Positions 10,541 through 22,685 of a DNA stretch of 64,000 bases are shown piece by piece. The number at the start of each line of letters is the position of its first letter. Positions within the stretch are counted from its first letter, which is position 1. Source of the DNA: Poa pratensis (lineage: Eukaryota; Streptophyta; Magnoliopsida; Poales; Poaceae); contig CAMZMU010000062.1 of assembly GCA_947311845.1 (NCBI GenBank), positions 49,958,592 through 50,022,591 on the forward strand. Reading direction: 5' to 3'. The notes beneath the pieces were generated by a model. The model saw only the letters and a list, made by a program, of their open reading frames with translations. It was not told the DNA's origin and searched no databases. The position numbers were made by a program, and so were the translations under genes.

Positions 10541-13500
10541 ACAGCGTCGACTGGCAAGATGCTGAGACTGGATCGAAAATCAGTGAAGACTGCAGTGGAG
10601 AGGCCCTTGGTAAAAATGTCTGCGAACTGTGAAGTTGTTGGAATGTGCAGGACCCGGACTTCTCCCAGAGCCACCTTCTCGCGCACGAAATGGATGTCAA
10701 TTTCGATGTGCTTGGTCCTGCGATGCTGTACTGGGTTTGCTGAGAGGTAGCACGCAGAGATATTGTCGCAGTAAACGATGGTTGCTTGCTGGATTGGTTG
10801 GTGAAGCTCAGTCAGCAACTGGCGAAGCCATATGGTTTCAGCAACTGCATGCGCCACGGCTCGGTACTCTGCTTCAGCTGAGGAGCGGGAGACCGTCATC
10901 TGTCGCTTGGAGGACCATGACACCAGGTTGTCACCTAGAAAAACACAGAAACCAGAGGTAGAGCGTCGAGTATCGGGGCAACCCGCCCAATCTGCATCTG
11001 AATAAGCTGTCAAAGTTAGTTTTTGGGATCTGGTGAGGTGTAGGCCATGGTTGTTGGTTCCTTTGAGGTATCTGAGGATGCGTTTGATGTGAGTGAGATG
11101 TTCTGCTTTAGGATCATGCATGAAAAGGCAGGCTTGCTGGACAGCATAGGCTATGTCTGGTCTGGTTATGGTGGCATACTGCAGGGCACCAGCTAGGCTT
11201 CGATAAAAGGTTGGATCTGCTACAGGTGTGCCTTGGGAGGATAGTTTGCCACTGGTGTCGGCAGGTGTGCGAGCTGGGTGACAGTCCTGCATGCCTGCCT
11301 TGGAGATTAGTTCAGAGATGTATTGCTGCTGGGAGAGAAATAGGCCGGATGCAGATCGAGTTACTGAGATGCCTAGGAAATGATGGAGGGCGCCCAAGTC
11401 TTTCATGGTAAATTCAGAGTTAAGGAGGAGATGACATGATGAAGGAAATCTGAGCTTGAAGCAGTGAGTATAATGTCGTCTACATAGAGAAGGAGGTAGG
11501 CAGTGTGTGTGGTCTGATGATAAATGAATAGGGAGCTGTCAGAGCTAGATGGTGTGAAACCTATGGTTTGTATAAATGTAGCGAATCGCTGAAACCAAGC
11601 TCTGGGAGCCTGTTTGAGGCCGTATAGTGACTTTTTGAGTAAGCAGACATGTTGGGGAAGTGTGGTGTCCACAAAACCTTGGGGCTGTTGACAGTAAACA
11701 GTTTCTTTGAGTGTGCCATGAAGAAAAGCATTGGAGACATCTAGTTGATGGATTGGCCAGTTAGAGGAGATGGCAAGTGACAGGACAACTCGTATGGTGC
11801 TAGGTTTAACGACAGGTGAGAAGGTTTCATCATAATCTAGTCCTGCTTGTTGGGAAAAGCCTCGGCAGACCCATCGAGCTTTGTATCTAGAAAGGGTGCC
11901 GTCAGAGTTATATTTGTGGCGAAAGACCCATTTGCCTGAGACCACATTGGCATGAGGTGGTTTTGGAACCAGTTCCCATGTTGAGTTTTGCACTAAGGCA
12001 TCATACTCCTCACGCATTGCCATGTTCCAATTAGTATCCAGAAGGGCAGAGCGGTAAGAGGAGGGCAAAGGAGAAACCGTTTGGGTTGTGGCACTGAGAT
12101 TGAGTCGCCGAGCAGGGAGGCGGTAGCCATCTTTAGCTCGAGTCTGCATTTTGTGTGGATTAGAGGGAGCACGGACAGGGATGGCATGGGGAGGCAGTGG
12201 TGGTGGTGTAGATGGGGAATTTGGAGAAGATATGGAGGGAGAGGTAGTGTCATGATCAGAGGAGGATGCAGGAGAAGATGGGGGTGTGGTGTGGGTGATA
12301 ACGGTAGGTGAAGTGGTCGGAGGAGGAGAGACTGGAGAAGAAAGAAAAATGGGAGTGTGAGTGGAGGTAGTGGTGGGCTGTGGTTGCGAAAGCGATTTGG
12401 TTATTTGGGCGAAGGGAAAAATGGTTTCATCAAAGATGACATGCCTAGATATAAGAACACGACCAGAGGATGGATCAAGACAGCGATAACCACGATGCTC
12501 AGTAGGATAGCCTAGGAAAATGCAAGGTATGGATCGAGGAGCCAATTTATGTGGAGTGGTTGCGCTTATGTTTGGATAACAGAGGCAGCCAAACACTTTG
12601 AGAGAGCTGTATGGTGGAACAGATTGATACAGAGAGAAGAATGGAGTGGTGTGAGAATGTTTAGGGGTGGGTCTGATGTTTAAGAGATATGTGGCTGTGC
12701 GAAGAGCTTCGGCCCAATAAACAGAAGGCATGGATACTTGAATAAGTAAAGTGCGTAGAATGTCATTGATGGTACGGAGTGCGCGCTCGGCTTTGCCATT
12801 CTGTGGTGAGGTGTATGGGCAAGAGAATCTAAGTACTACACCATGAGATTGAAAGAATTGCCTGTTAGCGAGGTTGTCAAATTCTTTTCCATTGTCACAT
12901 TGAAGAAATTTTAGGGTGTGTTGAATTAAGTGGAAATATATGCATGAAACTGAGTGAAAATAGAGTGGACGTCAGATTTGGCACGCAAAGGGAAGGTCCA
13001 TATATAGTGTGTGTAATCATCAAGAAGTACAAGATAGTATTTGTAGCCTGACACACTACTAACAGGGGAGGTCCATACATCACAGTGCATGAGCTCAAAG
13101 GGAGCTATTGTTGTTGTTAAGGAAGAAGAAAATGGCAACCTAACATGCTTCCCACGTTGACAGGCATCACAGAGAGCCGGTTCATGGGCAGCTTTACAAC
13201 TGGGAAGGGAAAATTCTGAAAGTAAACTAGATACAGTGGCTGAATTTGGGTGGCCTAATCGCCTGTGCCACAAATTGACAGAGGCGATGAAGGAAACTGC
13301 AGGTTTGGAGTTGGAGCCGTCAGGAAGAGTGTATAGGTCGCCACGACTATTGCACCGAGCGATCACTGCTTGTGTTGCCAGGTCCTTCACAGAGAAACCA
13401 AATGGATCAAACTCAATAGAAACCCAGTTGTCAGTGGTTAGTTTTCTAACAGAGATAAAATTTTGAACTAGATTGGGAGCTACTAATATATCTTTCAGAG

Positions 13501-15078
13501 CAAGTTGTTTACTGGCAGAGGTAATGTGAGATTGGCCAATGTGGGTAACAGGGATATGGGAGCCATTGCCTACGGTGATGGGTGGGTTTGAAGTGGTAGG
13601 TTTTAACATTGACAGCGAATTCAAATTAGCAGACATGTGGGCGGACGCACCTGAGTCGACGATCCAGCCTCCGTCGCCGTGTATGGTGAAGTTGTTCATG
13701 GCCTGCAGGAAGGAGGCCTGGTCCCATTGCGCAGGTGGAGGAGCCGTCGGTGAAGGAGCTTGCTGAGCTGGTCCTGGCTGGTACGGCGCGGCATACTGTG
13801 CTGGAGCTTGTGCTAGCGGGTACGGCGATGGTGCTTGGTGCCCGGGGTATGCCAGGGGAGCCGGGTACGCAGGGACAATTTGTTGTGGAGGTGCTTGTGG
13901 CGAGGCTGGCACGTAGGAGGCGTATGCTTGCGGAGGTGTGCGCCCGAGGAGGCTAGGCCCGCCAGTTGGACGATGGGGAGCCACTGGTTGCAGCCATGGA
14001 GGAGCAGGTGCTGTATGCAGAGGCCACGTCGCTGTCCCCACGCCAGGGGGTGGTTGCCAGGGCACCTGCCAGGCCTGAACGAGGCCTGTCCAGGGATCGG
14101 TCGCCGGGCGCCAGGTCGATGCAGGTGCAGAGGCCGAAGAGGTGCTGCCCGTGGAGCTGCTGCCCGGGCCGGAGGCGTTCCTGTGCTGAAAGCCAGGAAT
14201 TGGGTTCTTGCCCTTGTAGTGAGGACTGACGCCGGCAGGTCGATGCTGCCAGTTCGGGCGCGGAGGTGGTTGAGCCGGAGGTGCCGGGCTTGTCGGGGCG
14301 GTGCAGAGGCGCTGGTGCTGGAGCCGTGGGAAGGAGTGTTGGAGTAGAACAGTTGCGGCTGCGAAGCCGCCGGCGTCTCCTGGCCGTCCTCCAATTTCAG
14401 CATGGAGCGCACCTCCGCGAACGTCGGCGGCGGGCGGAGAATGGGGATTACAGACCTCAAATTGGCGAATTTGTCGGTGATGCCGGCGAGGAGGGTGGTG
14501 ATGAGCGTGCGGTCGGTGACGGAGACGCCGAGCTCGCGCAGCTCGTCTGCAATCGCCTTGAGCCGCTGGCAGTAGTGGCCCACGGGCTCATCGCGCTGGC
14601 GAATAGTCCGCATCGCCGTCTCCAGGTGTTGAATGCGGGCGTCGCGGTTGTCCTGGAACAGGTTCTGCAGCTCGTCCCAGACGACAGCGGCCGTGGCGTC
14701 CTTGGGGAGGAGGCTGAAGAGCTCCGTCGAGATGCGCGTGTAGATCCATTGCAGGATGGCGAAGTCGTCCTTGACCCAGATCGGGTCTTCCGTGGCTGCC
14801 GGCGCGGTGAGGTCGATGTGGGCGCGGAGGCCGCAGCGCCCGAGGTGGACGATGAACAGGTGGCGCCAGTGGTAGTAGTTATGCGCCGCTAGGTCGAGGA
14901 CGAGCGGGATGAACGGCGAGACGTCGGTGATGGTGTCGCTGAGGGAGGTGGGGGCAAGAAGAGTAGTGGGAGGGATAGTGTTTGGTTGGATTTGGAAGTT
15001 TGGGGTGGGGAGATGGCCGAGAGGGCCGAGTTGGGTGTAGTCGCCGGCGGCGGTGGATCGCTCGCCGTTGCGGGTCAT
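10528..15078 (-). pseudogene. Copia gag-pol, interrupted by frameshifts and a stop
   Basis: Gag starts near 15078 (MTRNGERS...) and has a typical copia UBN2-like region. The frame shifts near 14300, and from about 14065 the protease (IVDSGASAHM) and GAG-pre-integrase (WHRRLGHP, CDACQRGK) follow. Near 12925 a TAA stop and a frameshift interrupt the integrase. The frame resumes with CDNGKEF and PQNGKAERALR. The RT part (KWVFRHKYN, YVDDIIL) ends at 11403 with a one-base loss just before MKDLGALHHFLGI. RNase H (YSDADWAGC, SRSSAEAEYRA) is open to 10522, with its stop just inside the LTR. Normal copia elements have one long gag-pol frame, so this copy cannot make the whole polyprotein. Confidence 0.88.
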
Positions 15079-15111
15079 CAGGGAAGGGGAGGGGAGAGAT
15101 TTACCGAAGGG

Positions 15112-15123
15112 TGTCTGATACCA
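15112..15123 (-). promoter_or_regulatory. Copia primer-binding site (initiator Met tRNA)
   Basis: On the minus strand TGGTATCAGA directly follows the 5' LTR. This matches the 3' end of plant initiator methionine tRNA, the usual copia primer. Confidence 0.85.
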
Positions 15124-15310
15124 TGCTAAACTGAAAGGTTAACTGAAACTTTAATGATACTGTATTGATCTGTTGACAGGGATACATATAGGGGCTGCCT
15201 GACAGCAGTTACACAAGAACGTGAGCACAGATCGTGCTATCGTGCACAGGTCGTGCTGCTAGTGGCTACAATAGTGCTAAGACAGAGTCAAACATATCAT
15301 TAGCTTAACA
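15124..15310 (-). repeat. Copia 5' LTR
   Basis: This is the 187-bp partner of 10341-10527. It is followed on the plus strand by the GAGAG target duplication. Confidence 0.93.
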
Positions 15311-17219
15311 GAGAGTCATGTTCAGGATGATGGACCGTTGGCGCGGCGGGCCTGGATGGCTGAGCAACGGCATAACGTGAAGGCCAGTGAATTGTGATTT
15401 AATTTTCGGAATAGAAGTGGAGATGGCACGCATGCACAACACGAGTGTCGGTGAACGTTGAGCACATGTATATTTGAATGGAAAGCTGCATGCCAACACA
15501 CTCGATATTTTTTTGAAGAATGTAATTCAGGACATGTTTTTGAAGAATGGAATTCACGACACACTGCAATCAGGATGCAAAAAAAAAAATTTGCATCCAA
15601 CTATGACTATTCGTAATCTGCAAACCATCATTGTGTCATCAACAAGGCGGGCTCAGACTCGCATCTCATTAACAATAATAAGTATAAGGGGTCTGAATTT
15701 ATTATTTGTGAACTAAGGGGCATATGGATCCTAGAGAAATTGTTCACGACACAATGACATCAGGAAACATACTGAAACCAAGGGTAACAAGAAACATAAT
15801 TGCTAAGCAGAGAGAAATATACCGAATCCAATGGTAACAAGAAACATGTCAGGATTCTAACACCTCTTCCGATGAACAAGAGTTGCAGACCCAGTACATC
15901 AGCAAAGATCAATGTGATTTTTCTGAAACCCCATGCCGTAAAATTCAGTGAATTTGAAATTTTGATGAGGGGTTTATAAGGCACTATGGAGGGAATTCAA
16001 CCTGCTGTAAAAAATGTTTGAACCCTAAACCTCTGTCTGTGCCTGCACCTGAAAACAGGTATCTGTAACAGCACATGACTTTGAAATTGATCTTGCAAAG
16101 CTTCTGAGGTACCAAAAGAATGTGCACCATGTTCCACTTCTGTCTTCAGTTATCTCACCTGTCTTGCAAGTTGTAACTGTCCTTACCACATCTTAATTCA
16201 CTGTAATTCTGCAGTGTGTGCTAAAAAAAAGTTCAACTGCTAGTAGTAAATGATTGCTTGATATACTTGAACCATTGGAATCTAGTCAAGTGGTTACTAA
16301 TGGCAATTTTATCAACCGAACTGGTATGCATGTCACACCATCAGCCAAGAACTAATGTGCTCAGAGAAAATTTACCTGCAGCAGTAAATGGTTGCTTGCA
16401 CTGGCGGAGCTACGTTAGGGCCAAACCGGGCCACGGCCCGCCCAGGAATTTTCCAAAAACGACTATACCAGTGCATTGACAGCCCAACAACTAAAGCCCA
16501 GGGAAATGATAACGAGCAGAAGCAGCTGCGAAAGCCCAGTTTAGTAGTGCTCGTCCGAGGTCCAGCTGCGCAGCATCGTTTGTCTCGGTAAAAAAAAGCT
16601 GCCCGGCATCGTTAGGTGCATAATAAATCGAGCAGCTCACTCACCGCTCCATTTTTTCTTAATTGTAGCTACACTAGTAACACAACACACGAGCGCACAT
16701 GTTGTTTTTTCCCCAAATTCTTAGCAGGGATTGGTTAGGCTGAAAAAAAAATCGCCTGTAACAACAGCAATAGACTAGGTAAGATGTGATTTTTTTCTCT
16801 TCTTTAATTTGGCCCGCCCAAGTATTTGTTTCGAGCTCCGCCACTGGTTGCTTGATATACTTCAATCATTGGAATCAATTCAGGAGCTTCTACCGAGAAC
16901 TTTACCAACTAAACTGGTATGCATATCATGCCATCAACCAAGAAGTAATGTCTTCTGGAATGATTTAGCAATTGAGCATACAAAAGTTTGTCTAAAAAAG
17001 CATACAAAAGTTTCATGAAGATATAAAACAAGCAAGAGATTCAGATATCAAATTGTACCCGACTAGAAAAGAAATAGGAGTTTTCCGCACAACATGGAAG
17101 TACTGCAAATAATAATAGAGGAGGTTCAGAGTTTACATAGGTTAACTAGCACAACGGCTGACACATATGAAACATCCAAAATATGCATAACTTGGAGTTT
17201 GACAGATGATATCAGATGC
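15311..17219. other. U2 distal 5' flank and U3 3' flank
   Basis: The first about 50 bases (GATGGACCGTTGGCGCGGCGGG) continue the U2 upstream sequence broken by the copia element. The same string occurs upstream of U5 near 50370. From about 15370 the sequence aligns with 5400-6680 (CACATGTATATTTGAATGGAAAG, CATGCCAACACACTCGA) and is the duplicated 3' flank of U3. A hAT MITE interrupts it. No gene is supported. Confidence 0.55.
16399..16846. mobile_element. Non-autonomous hAT element (MITE)
   Basis: The 448-bp element begins CACTGGCGGAGCT and ends AGCTCCGCCACTG, giving 13-bp terminal inverted repeats with one mismatch. It is flanked by the perfect eight-base duplication GTTGCTTG (16391-16398 and 16847-16854). 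An eight-base duplication with CA(G/C)TGGCGGAGC ends is typical of grass hAT elements. U1 keeps the uninterrupted target (GGTTGCTTGATATACTTGG near 1608), so this copy marks an insertion after the duplication. It has no coding capacity. Confidence 0.9.
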
Positions 17220-19792
17220 TCAAATTTGGCTAGGTTCCTCAAAGTGTGTCTTGGTTTCTTGATTGTGTGCAACTGCTCCATCTTCAGTTCTGCACTGCGG
17301 CTCTCCCTCAACCACGGCAGTTTGTATGTGGTCCGTCAACAGACAAACAGGAAGACCACACTCCAATCTTTTGTCTGGGATCCAAGTTGGTGTTTCATGT
17401 TCAAATGGTATAATATCTCTGAAGTAGCGTGGTATAATATCTCTGTACTTGCGCGAGAACTCACTGAATTTTTGCCTCCAGGTGCAAACTAGATAGGGCA
17501 GGCTGTAATATGGGGACATGTATGTAGCAGTCCTAACCCCAATCTCACAACAGACAGCAATGACATGAGAGCAAGGCTTGTGAAACAGCTGTGGCTTGTT
17601 GCATGAACAGGTGGCAGTTTTTCGAATTGTAGATCTTTTAGACTTATTGATGCTGAAGGTATGCTCCGACTTCAGGTGAACTGTCACCTCCCTCTTCCTT
17701 CCCTTAACCGTAAATTTTCGATCCTCTCCCCACCAAGAACATTTTTATCAGCGGCGTACGTGTAAATCGATTTATGCATCTCGGCTTTCTGCATTTTGGA
17801 GTTCATGTCAACCTGGACACGTTCTGGGAAGTTAATAGTTGGGTTGCCAATTGCTTTGTTTGCTGCAGCATTTGAGTTTCCGAAGTACTCTACCAAGCGC
17901 AGGAATGTCACCTCCACTATCGCACTGAGCGGAAGGCATGTTATCCCTTTCAATACACGGTCGTTCGTGTATACATCAGCTGTATCACTGCCCATGATGC
18001 CATATCTTGCTCCATCTTTGTCATACGCCAGTGACCACTTCTCCTTTGGTTTCAGCTGGATCCAGTCAGAGAACTTTGTTATTTTTCTGTTGTTGTCATC
18101 GGCATGGTCTCTTTTCTTCACATCTTCCACTGAAACAGGTTGGTTGCATGAGCTTTCTGCCTGAAGGTCTGCCACATCATGCTTGACTGATTCCTGCCGC
18201 ATTTCTGCGCTAGCACCATCTTCTTTCTCCGCCATATATTTGGATGTCAGCTCGTCTAGCTCCTTCCAGATTTTGCAAAACTTATGGCGTCGCTTCTGCT
18301 GACAAAGTTTCTTGAACATCATCACCAGCTTCTTGTCACAAAAATATGCAAAGAATTTTTTGGCAAGGTCTTCCATGCACCACCGGCTTTCTGCTTTCCG
18401 CCACTGTCGTTGCTGAGATTTCAGAAGTTCCTCAATAGCATTGAGCAACTCACTTTTGTAGTCATGTATAAGGCAAACATCAGACTGGTGCAACACTGCT
18501 CGCACCAAATTCCTAAGAAACCACAGCCAGCTTTCTTTGGTCTCGCCCTCAACGACAGCACATGCTACTGGAATGGAGAAATCATTAGCATCTAATGCTA
18601 CAGCAGTCATCAGAATCCCTTGATATTTCCCACATAGTGGTGTGCCCTTGATGCATAGCACAGGGCGACAAGTACGGAAGGCCTGTAAGCACTGTCCAAA
18701 TGCCCAAAACATACGCTGGAGGACCCGAAAATCCTCACACCCTGCAACCTCTGCATCCTTGATATCTACGAAACAACCAGGGTTTTTGCATGCTATTTCC
18801 TTAAGTAGCCTTGGGGCAAAGTTGTGTGAATCATAAAAGGTACCGTATTCCCTCTCCAAAGCAAACTGTCTTGCCCTCCACGCCTCAGCGGGACTAATCT
18901 GCTCGTCTAAGTGACCAGGTAAACGACTACTTGCCAGGCACTTTGTCCCAGGTAACACAACCGTCACCAATTGGGAGTAATCATCTTGTACAGCTTTGAG
19001 CAAAATGTCGTAGTGTTTGATCTCAGAGGACTGCACATACAACATGAACTTATGTGTCACATTTCTTTTTCTCTTTAATTTATTGGCAAAGGAACTCCAG
19101 CACTTGTCACTCGAGAAATAGTGTCTGTCCCACGGGCAATCCTCCAAAAAGCAGTCCGGATCGGAGGAATCTTCGTCAAAGAAGTCTTTTTTGTATTGTT
19201 TGAGGAAGCCCTTAATTTCGAGATCTTGTGTTTCTGGATGAAGCCGGAACAACCTGAAGATCCAGAGCTGTAGGTCCACCAGTGTCATGGACTGTGGCTG
19301 TAGTGGTAGCTCACCGATGATGTGCGCGCACTTGTTGCTCTCTAAACTTTCGCCACGCACGCGGGAGAACTCTTCTGGATGTCCGTAGTACACTGGCATC
19401 TGGATCGGTTCTTCAACCTGCACCAAACAATACCATGCCACAACACAGATGCAACAGATTCAGAGTTTCAGACACGGCACACTACCAAGCAGCAAGCAAG
19501 ATTGAAGGGGGGAGGGGATTGATGGGTGCACTGAAGTACAGACCTGAAGCTTGCGAGGCTTCCTCACAGCCTTCGTTGTCGCCGTCGCCGGGGACTTCCG
19601 CTTCCTCGCGCCGGCGGTGGTACCCTATGAAGTCACAACACAGATTTTCAAGAAAAGCGGTGGCGACGAATCCATCGTGTGGTACCCGGAGGTAGGGCGG
19701 TGAGGAGAACGGACCTGGTTGGGGGCGGGGAGCGCGTCGGAGCCGTCGAGGAAGGAGGCTTCAGCGGCGGAGTCGGCGCGTGGTTCCTCCAT
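17220..19792 (-). pseudogene. U3: MULE-derived SWIM protein with one frameshift
   Basis: This copy is closest to U1. The exons are 19792-19715 (26 codons, ending NQ|GTCC), 19624-19544 (27 codons, with ARKRK and VRKPRKLQ) and 19417-17220. The long exon is open from [12 protein letters not shown] to about 17730, where one base is missing compared with U1 (GTCCCC context). The rest continues in another frame as MTVHLKSEHTFS..., including the SWIM finger [15 protein letters not shown], to the stop at 17220. Relative to U1 there is also an in-frame loss of about 20 codons near 18910-18930, before EQISPAEAW. Lys replaces the first MULE Asp (CIKGTPL), while the later Asp is kept (LIHDYK). Otherwise it is well preserved, so a sequencing error at the single frameshift cannot be excluded. 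Confidence 0.78.
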
Positions 19793-20934
19793 CGCCGCCG
19801 GATTCGTCGGAGCAGGTCGGCGGCCGTCGGAGAGCTCGGCGTAGGTTTCTATCTTGGAACTGTGGCGTGGTGCGCGCATTTGGGGCGAGTTTTTCCCTCC
19901 ATTCTAGGGGTTTTCCCTCCAGAAGTTTTGGTTTCTTCTTTTCCTTTTTCTATTTTTGATGTTTTCTTTTTATTTTCTGCACGTTTACTTCAATAAAATA
20001 TTTACGTCATTTTAAAGGATTTCAGAAAAATAATAACATGTATTTCGTTTGCAGTGGTTTTCCAATAAGATTTATCTTATTTCAACGGATTTTAAAATAA
20101 GAACACCATCTTATTTGAAAGTTTTTTCAGTAAGAACATTTTTCTCATTTGAATAACTTTTTATAAAAATTATTTATCTTATTTAAAAAATCTTTAAAAA
20201 ATCATTTTTATCTTATTTGAACGGTTGTTAGTAAGAATATTTATTTTATTTGAGCGGGGTTTATCTTGTTTGAACGATATTTGAACATTTATGTTATCTG
20301 ATTGATTTTAAGAAAAGAATGAATTTTCCACAACAAATAAAACTGAAAATAAGAAGGGAAAAGAAAAAAGAAATTAGAAGAAAAATAAGGAAAAGGAAAA
20401 TATATAATAGAAAATAAAACATACATAAAATAGAAGAAAAAATAAGACATATAAAGGAAACAAAAAAGAATAAACGTAAAAGAAAAAGAAACAAAGACAT
20501 AAAAAAAGCGAAAAAAAAGGTCCAGAATAAACCTACTAGCCCAGCCCACTGGCCCGGGAGGACGGTACACGAAAAATAGGTTTTGCCCGTGCGAGGAGAG
20601 TAGTGGGTCTGGCCCATTAACGATGACGACAGCAACCGGAGATGAGCAGAACAACGCGCGGGGAGCTGGCGACCACTGGAGATGACAGAATCGAGCCAAT
20701 GGTGATCACGAGGATGTCATATGACCTGTCATGGTGGTGACGGCGTAGGCAAGGAGTAGACCGAGTCGTAGCCGGCGATGACGCTAGTAAAGACTCGAGA
20801 GAAGGGGGATTTAAAGGGATTGTCGGGATGGCGAGCAGAACGGGCTGTGAGGCGGCATGGCAGCGGTGTTGGCTGCGGGTGGGGGGAGCAGGTGATGGCG
20901 TGTAGTTGACGGGGAAAATATTCTGCAGGAAGCT
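19793..20934. repeat. AT-rich degenerate repeats and purine-rich tract upstream of U3
   Basis: After the U3 5' region (to about 19920), the stretch 19990-20290 repeats a TCTTATTTGAA core at irregular 40-60 bp spacing with AGTAAGAA between copies. The next part, 20320-20525, is almost pure purine (AAGAAAAAGAAA type). From 20530 to 20930 the sequence is ordinary and I see no gene in it. Confidence 0.45.
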
Positions 20935-22685
20935 TCGTATCTTCCCCTGCAACGGCGCCAGTAAGCACTCTTGATGGCCCTTCACGTAGTTACCTGCGTG
21001 AAAAGTAAATGGGTTAGGTTGAGACTCCAAGTGCAGAGTGTGTAGTAAGTGGAAGACGTGTTTTTCCCCACGAGGGATGACTCGAGGGTTTAATATCGAA
21101 CTCTCGGGGAATCAGTAGTGAAGATTTATCTTTCCTATCCTTCTTTTGGTTACCTACAAAACAAAGTAAATGTTTTGGTCCTCAACCTCACCTAGTGGTT
21201 GTCAAGCACAAGGTGTGAGAATGATATCAAGATAATATGCAATGCAAACAAGAAATAAATATGCAATGGTGGTAAATAAATATGCAAGGATGGTGGTAGC
21301 AATGATAAATGATATTTTTGGGTTTTATATGATGAATGCAAGATGTAAAAGTGTTTTTGTATTTTCGGATTTTTAAATGGCAGAAAATGGAAAAGTGGTA
21401 AAAGTTGTTGGAAAGGTGTTTCTTATGATTAAAAATGGACCGGGGTTCATGGTTTCACAAATGCACTCTCTCTTTAATAAAGTGGTAGACAATGGAACAC
21501 TAGAGTTGACATATGAGATTGCAACACAACAGTTTAATGACAAGTTATAATTATATGGGCATCACGTCCTAACATAGAGACCTTTTGGTTATTAGTCTCT
21601 CTTATACTCCACCAAGATGCGAACTAAATCATAACACCTCAGTAATTAAGATAACTCAGAGTATAGCAATAAGTATCATGACATGAAGTTAAAATAAGAA
21701 CATGCTAGATCTAGTCATGGAGTAGTGGCAATGGTCACACCCACATCTCCGGTAGCATGGTATTTCTTTTTATCCCTAGTGAGGCAACAAATTAAGGTAG
21801 AGATACCCAAGTGGATCGCAGAACTTTCTCTCACGTTCACTGCACTAGCCACCCCCGTTACTCCAACTAATGCACACGTTCCCCCTCACGCGCTCTCATA
21901 AACATGCTTGATCATGACAAGTAAATAAGAACGGGTACATAATATGCATCTACTTTCATAACTGAAACAAAACCATTGCAATCTCAAACATATATTAACT
22001 CATAAAAAGATCCACCACAAAGGTATTACATAGATGACCGTAATCATGTTCAGCAGCTCATACGGTACTAATTAGTGAAGCTCGAGAGAGAGAGATACAT
22101 AAGTTACTTCCACAAACTCATAGTCCAAAGGTGGACTACTCCCTCTTCATCATGGAGACGATGGAGAAGTCGTTGGAGAAGATGGAGACCACGTCGGCAG
22201 TGCCCCGCCGGAGTTTTCCCCCTCCAATCTGCAACTCCAGGTCTCTGTTTCGGTGTTTCTGTGTTTCTGCGGCGCTCCTTCCAGAGAACGTCGGGGGACT
22301 ATTTTTATAGGCGTTTTTAGGTCAAAACGGAGTCGGTGGAGGAAAGATCGACGGCAGCGGAGCTCCGAGGCCCAAAAGGAGGGGCCCCACGCGGCCAGGT
22401 ACAGGGGCTGCGTGGGCCCACCTATTTTGGCCCTCGGGCCTCCTCTTGTTTGCTTCCTTCGCTCCCACGCTTTGTTCCTTCCAAAAAATGATGCTCGTAA
22501 ATTTTCAGGTCATTTGGACGTCGTTTGGGTCCCTGAAACATTAAAATATAGAAATAGGGTTTTCTGCCTGCGCAGGGGTAATTCCATAAAAAATAGGAAA
22601 CATATCAAATATTCCCAAAATCATTATAAAATAGTGATATAACCCTTATATGATGCAAATATGACTGGAATATAAGTAAAAATAA
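20935..22685. mobile_element. Non-coding LTR/LARD-like unit A
   Basis: No reverse transcriptase or other coding remains are visible. The order of motifs matches unit B. Near the left edge is CAACGGCGCCAG, then CTCCAAGTGCAG, then CACGAGG. A GC-rich stretch with CCCACGCGGCCAGGTACA lies at about 22388, and CCTGAAACATTAAA with TTTTCTGCCT near the right edge. Such sequences are common debris of large Triticeae LTR elements. The class and the exact ends are uncertain. Confidence 0.4.

Larger units (their letters stand above)
10341..15310 (-). mobile_element. Ty1-copia LTR retrotransposon, complete but coding-defective
   Basis: The element is bounded by two 187-bp LTRs, TG...CA on the plus strand, and by the five-base target duplication GAGAG (10336-10340 and 15311-15315). 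Reading on the minus strand, the order is 5' LTR, primer-binding site, gag, protease, integrase, reverse transcriptase, RNase H, polypurine tract, 3' LTR. This order defines copia rather than gypsy. The short LTRs and the RT motif YLLLYVDDIIL suit the Ale/Hopscotch-type lineage (inference). By eye the LTRs differ at one site (10372 C against A at the matching position), so the insertion is recent. It sits in the duplicated 5' flank of U2. Confidence 0.93.

Noticed and set aside
10522..15078. Copia reading frames as host genes
   Set aside because: All belong to gag-pol between matched LTRs with PBS, polypurine tract and target duplication.
20289..20699. Hydrophobic 136-codon open frame on the minus strand
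   Set aside because: It is the complement of a purine-rich low-complexity tract, giving Phe/Leu/Ser runs; no signal of a real membrane protein.
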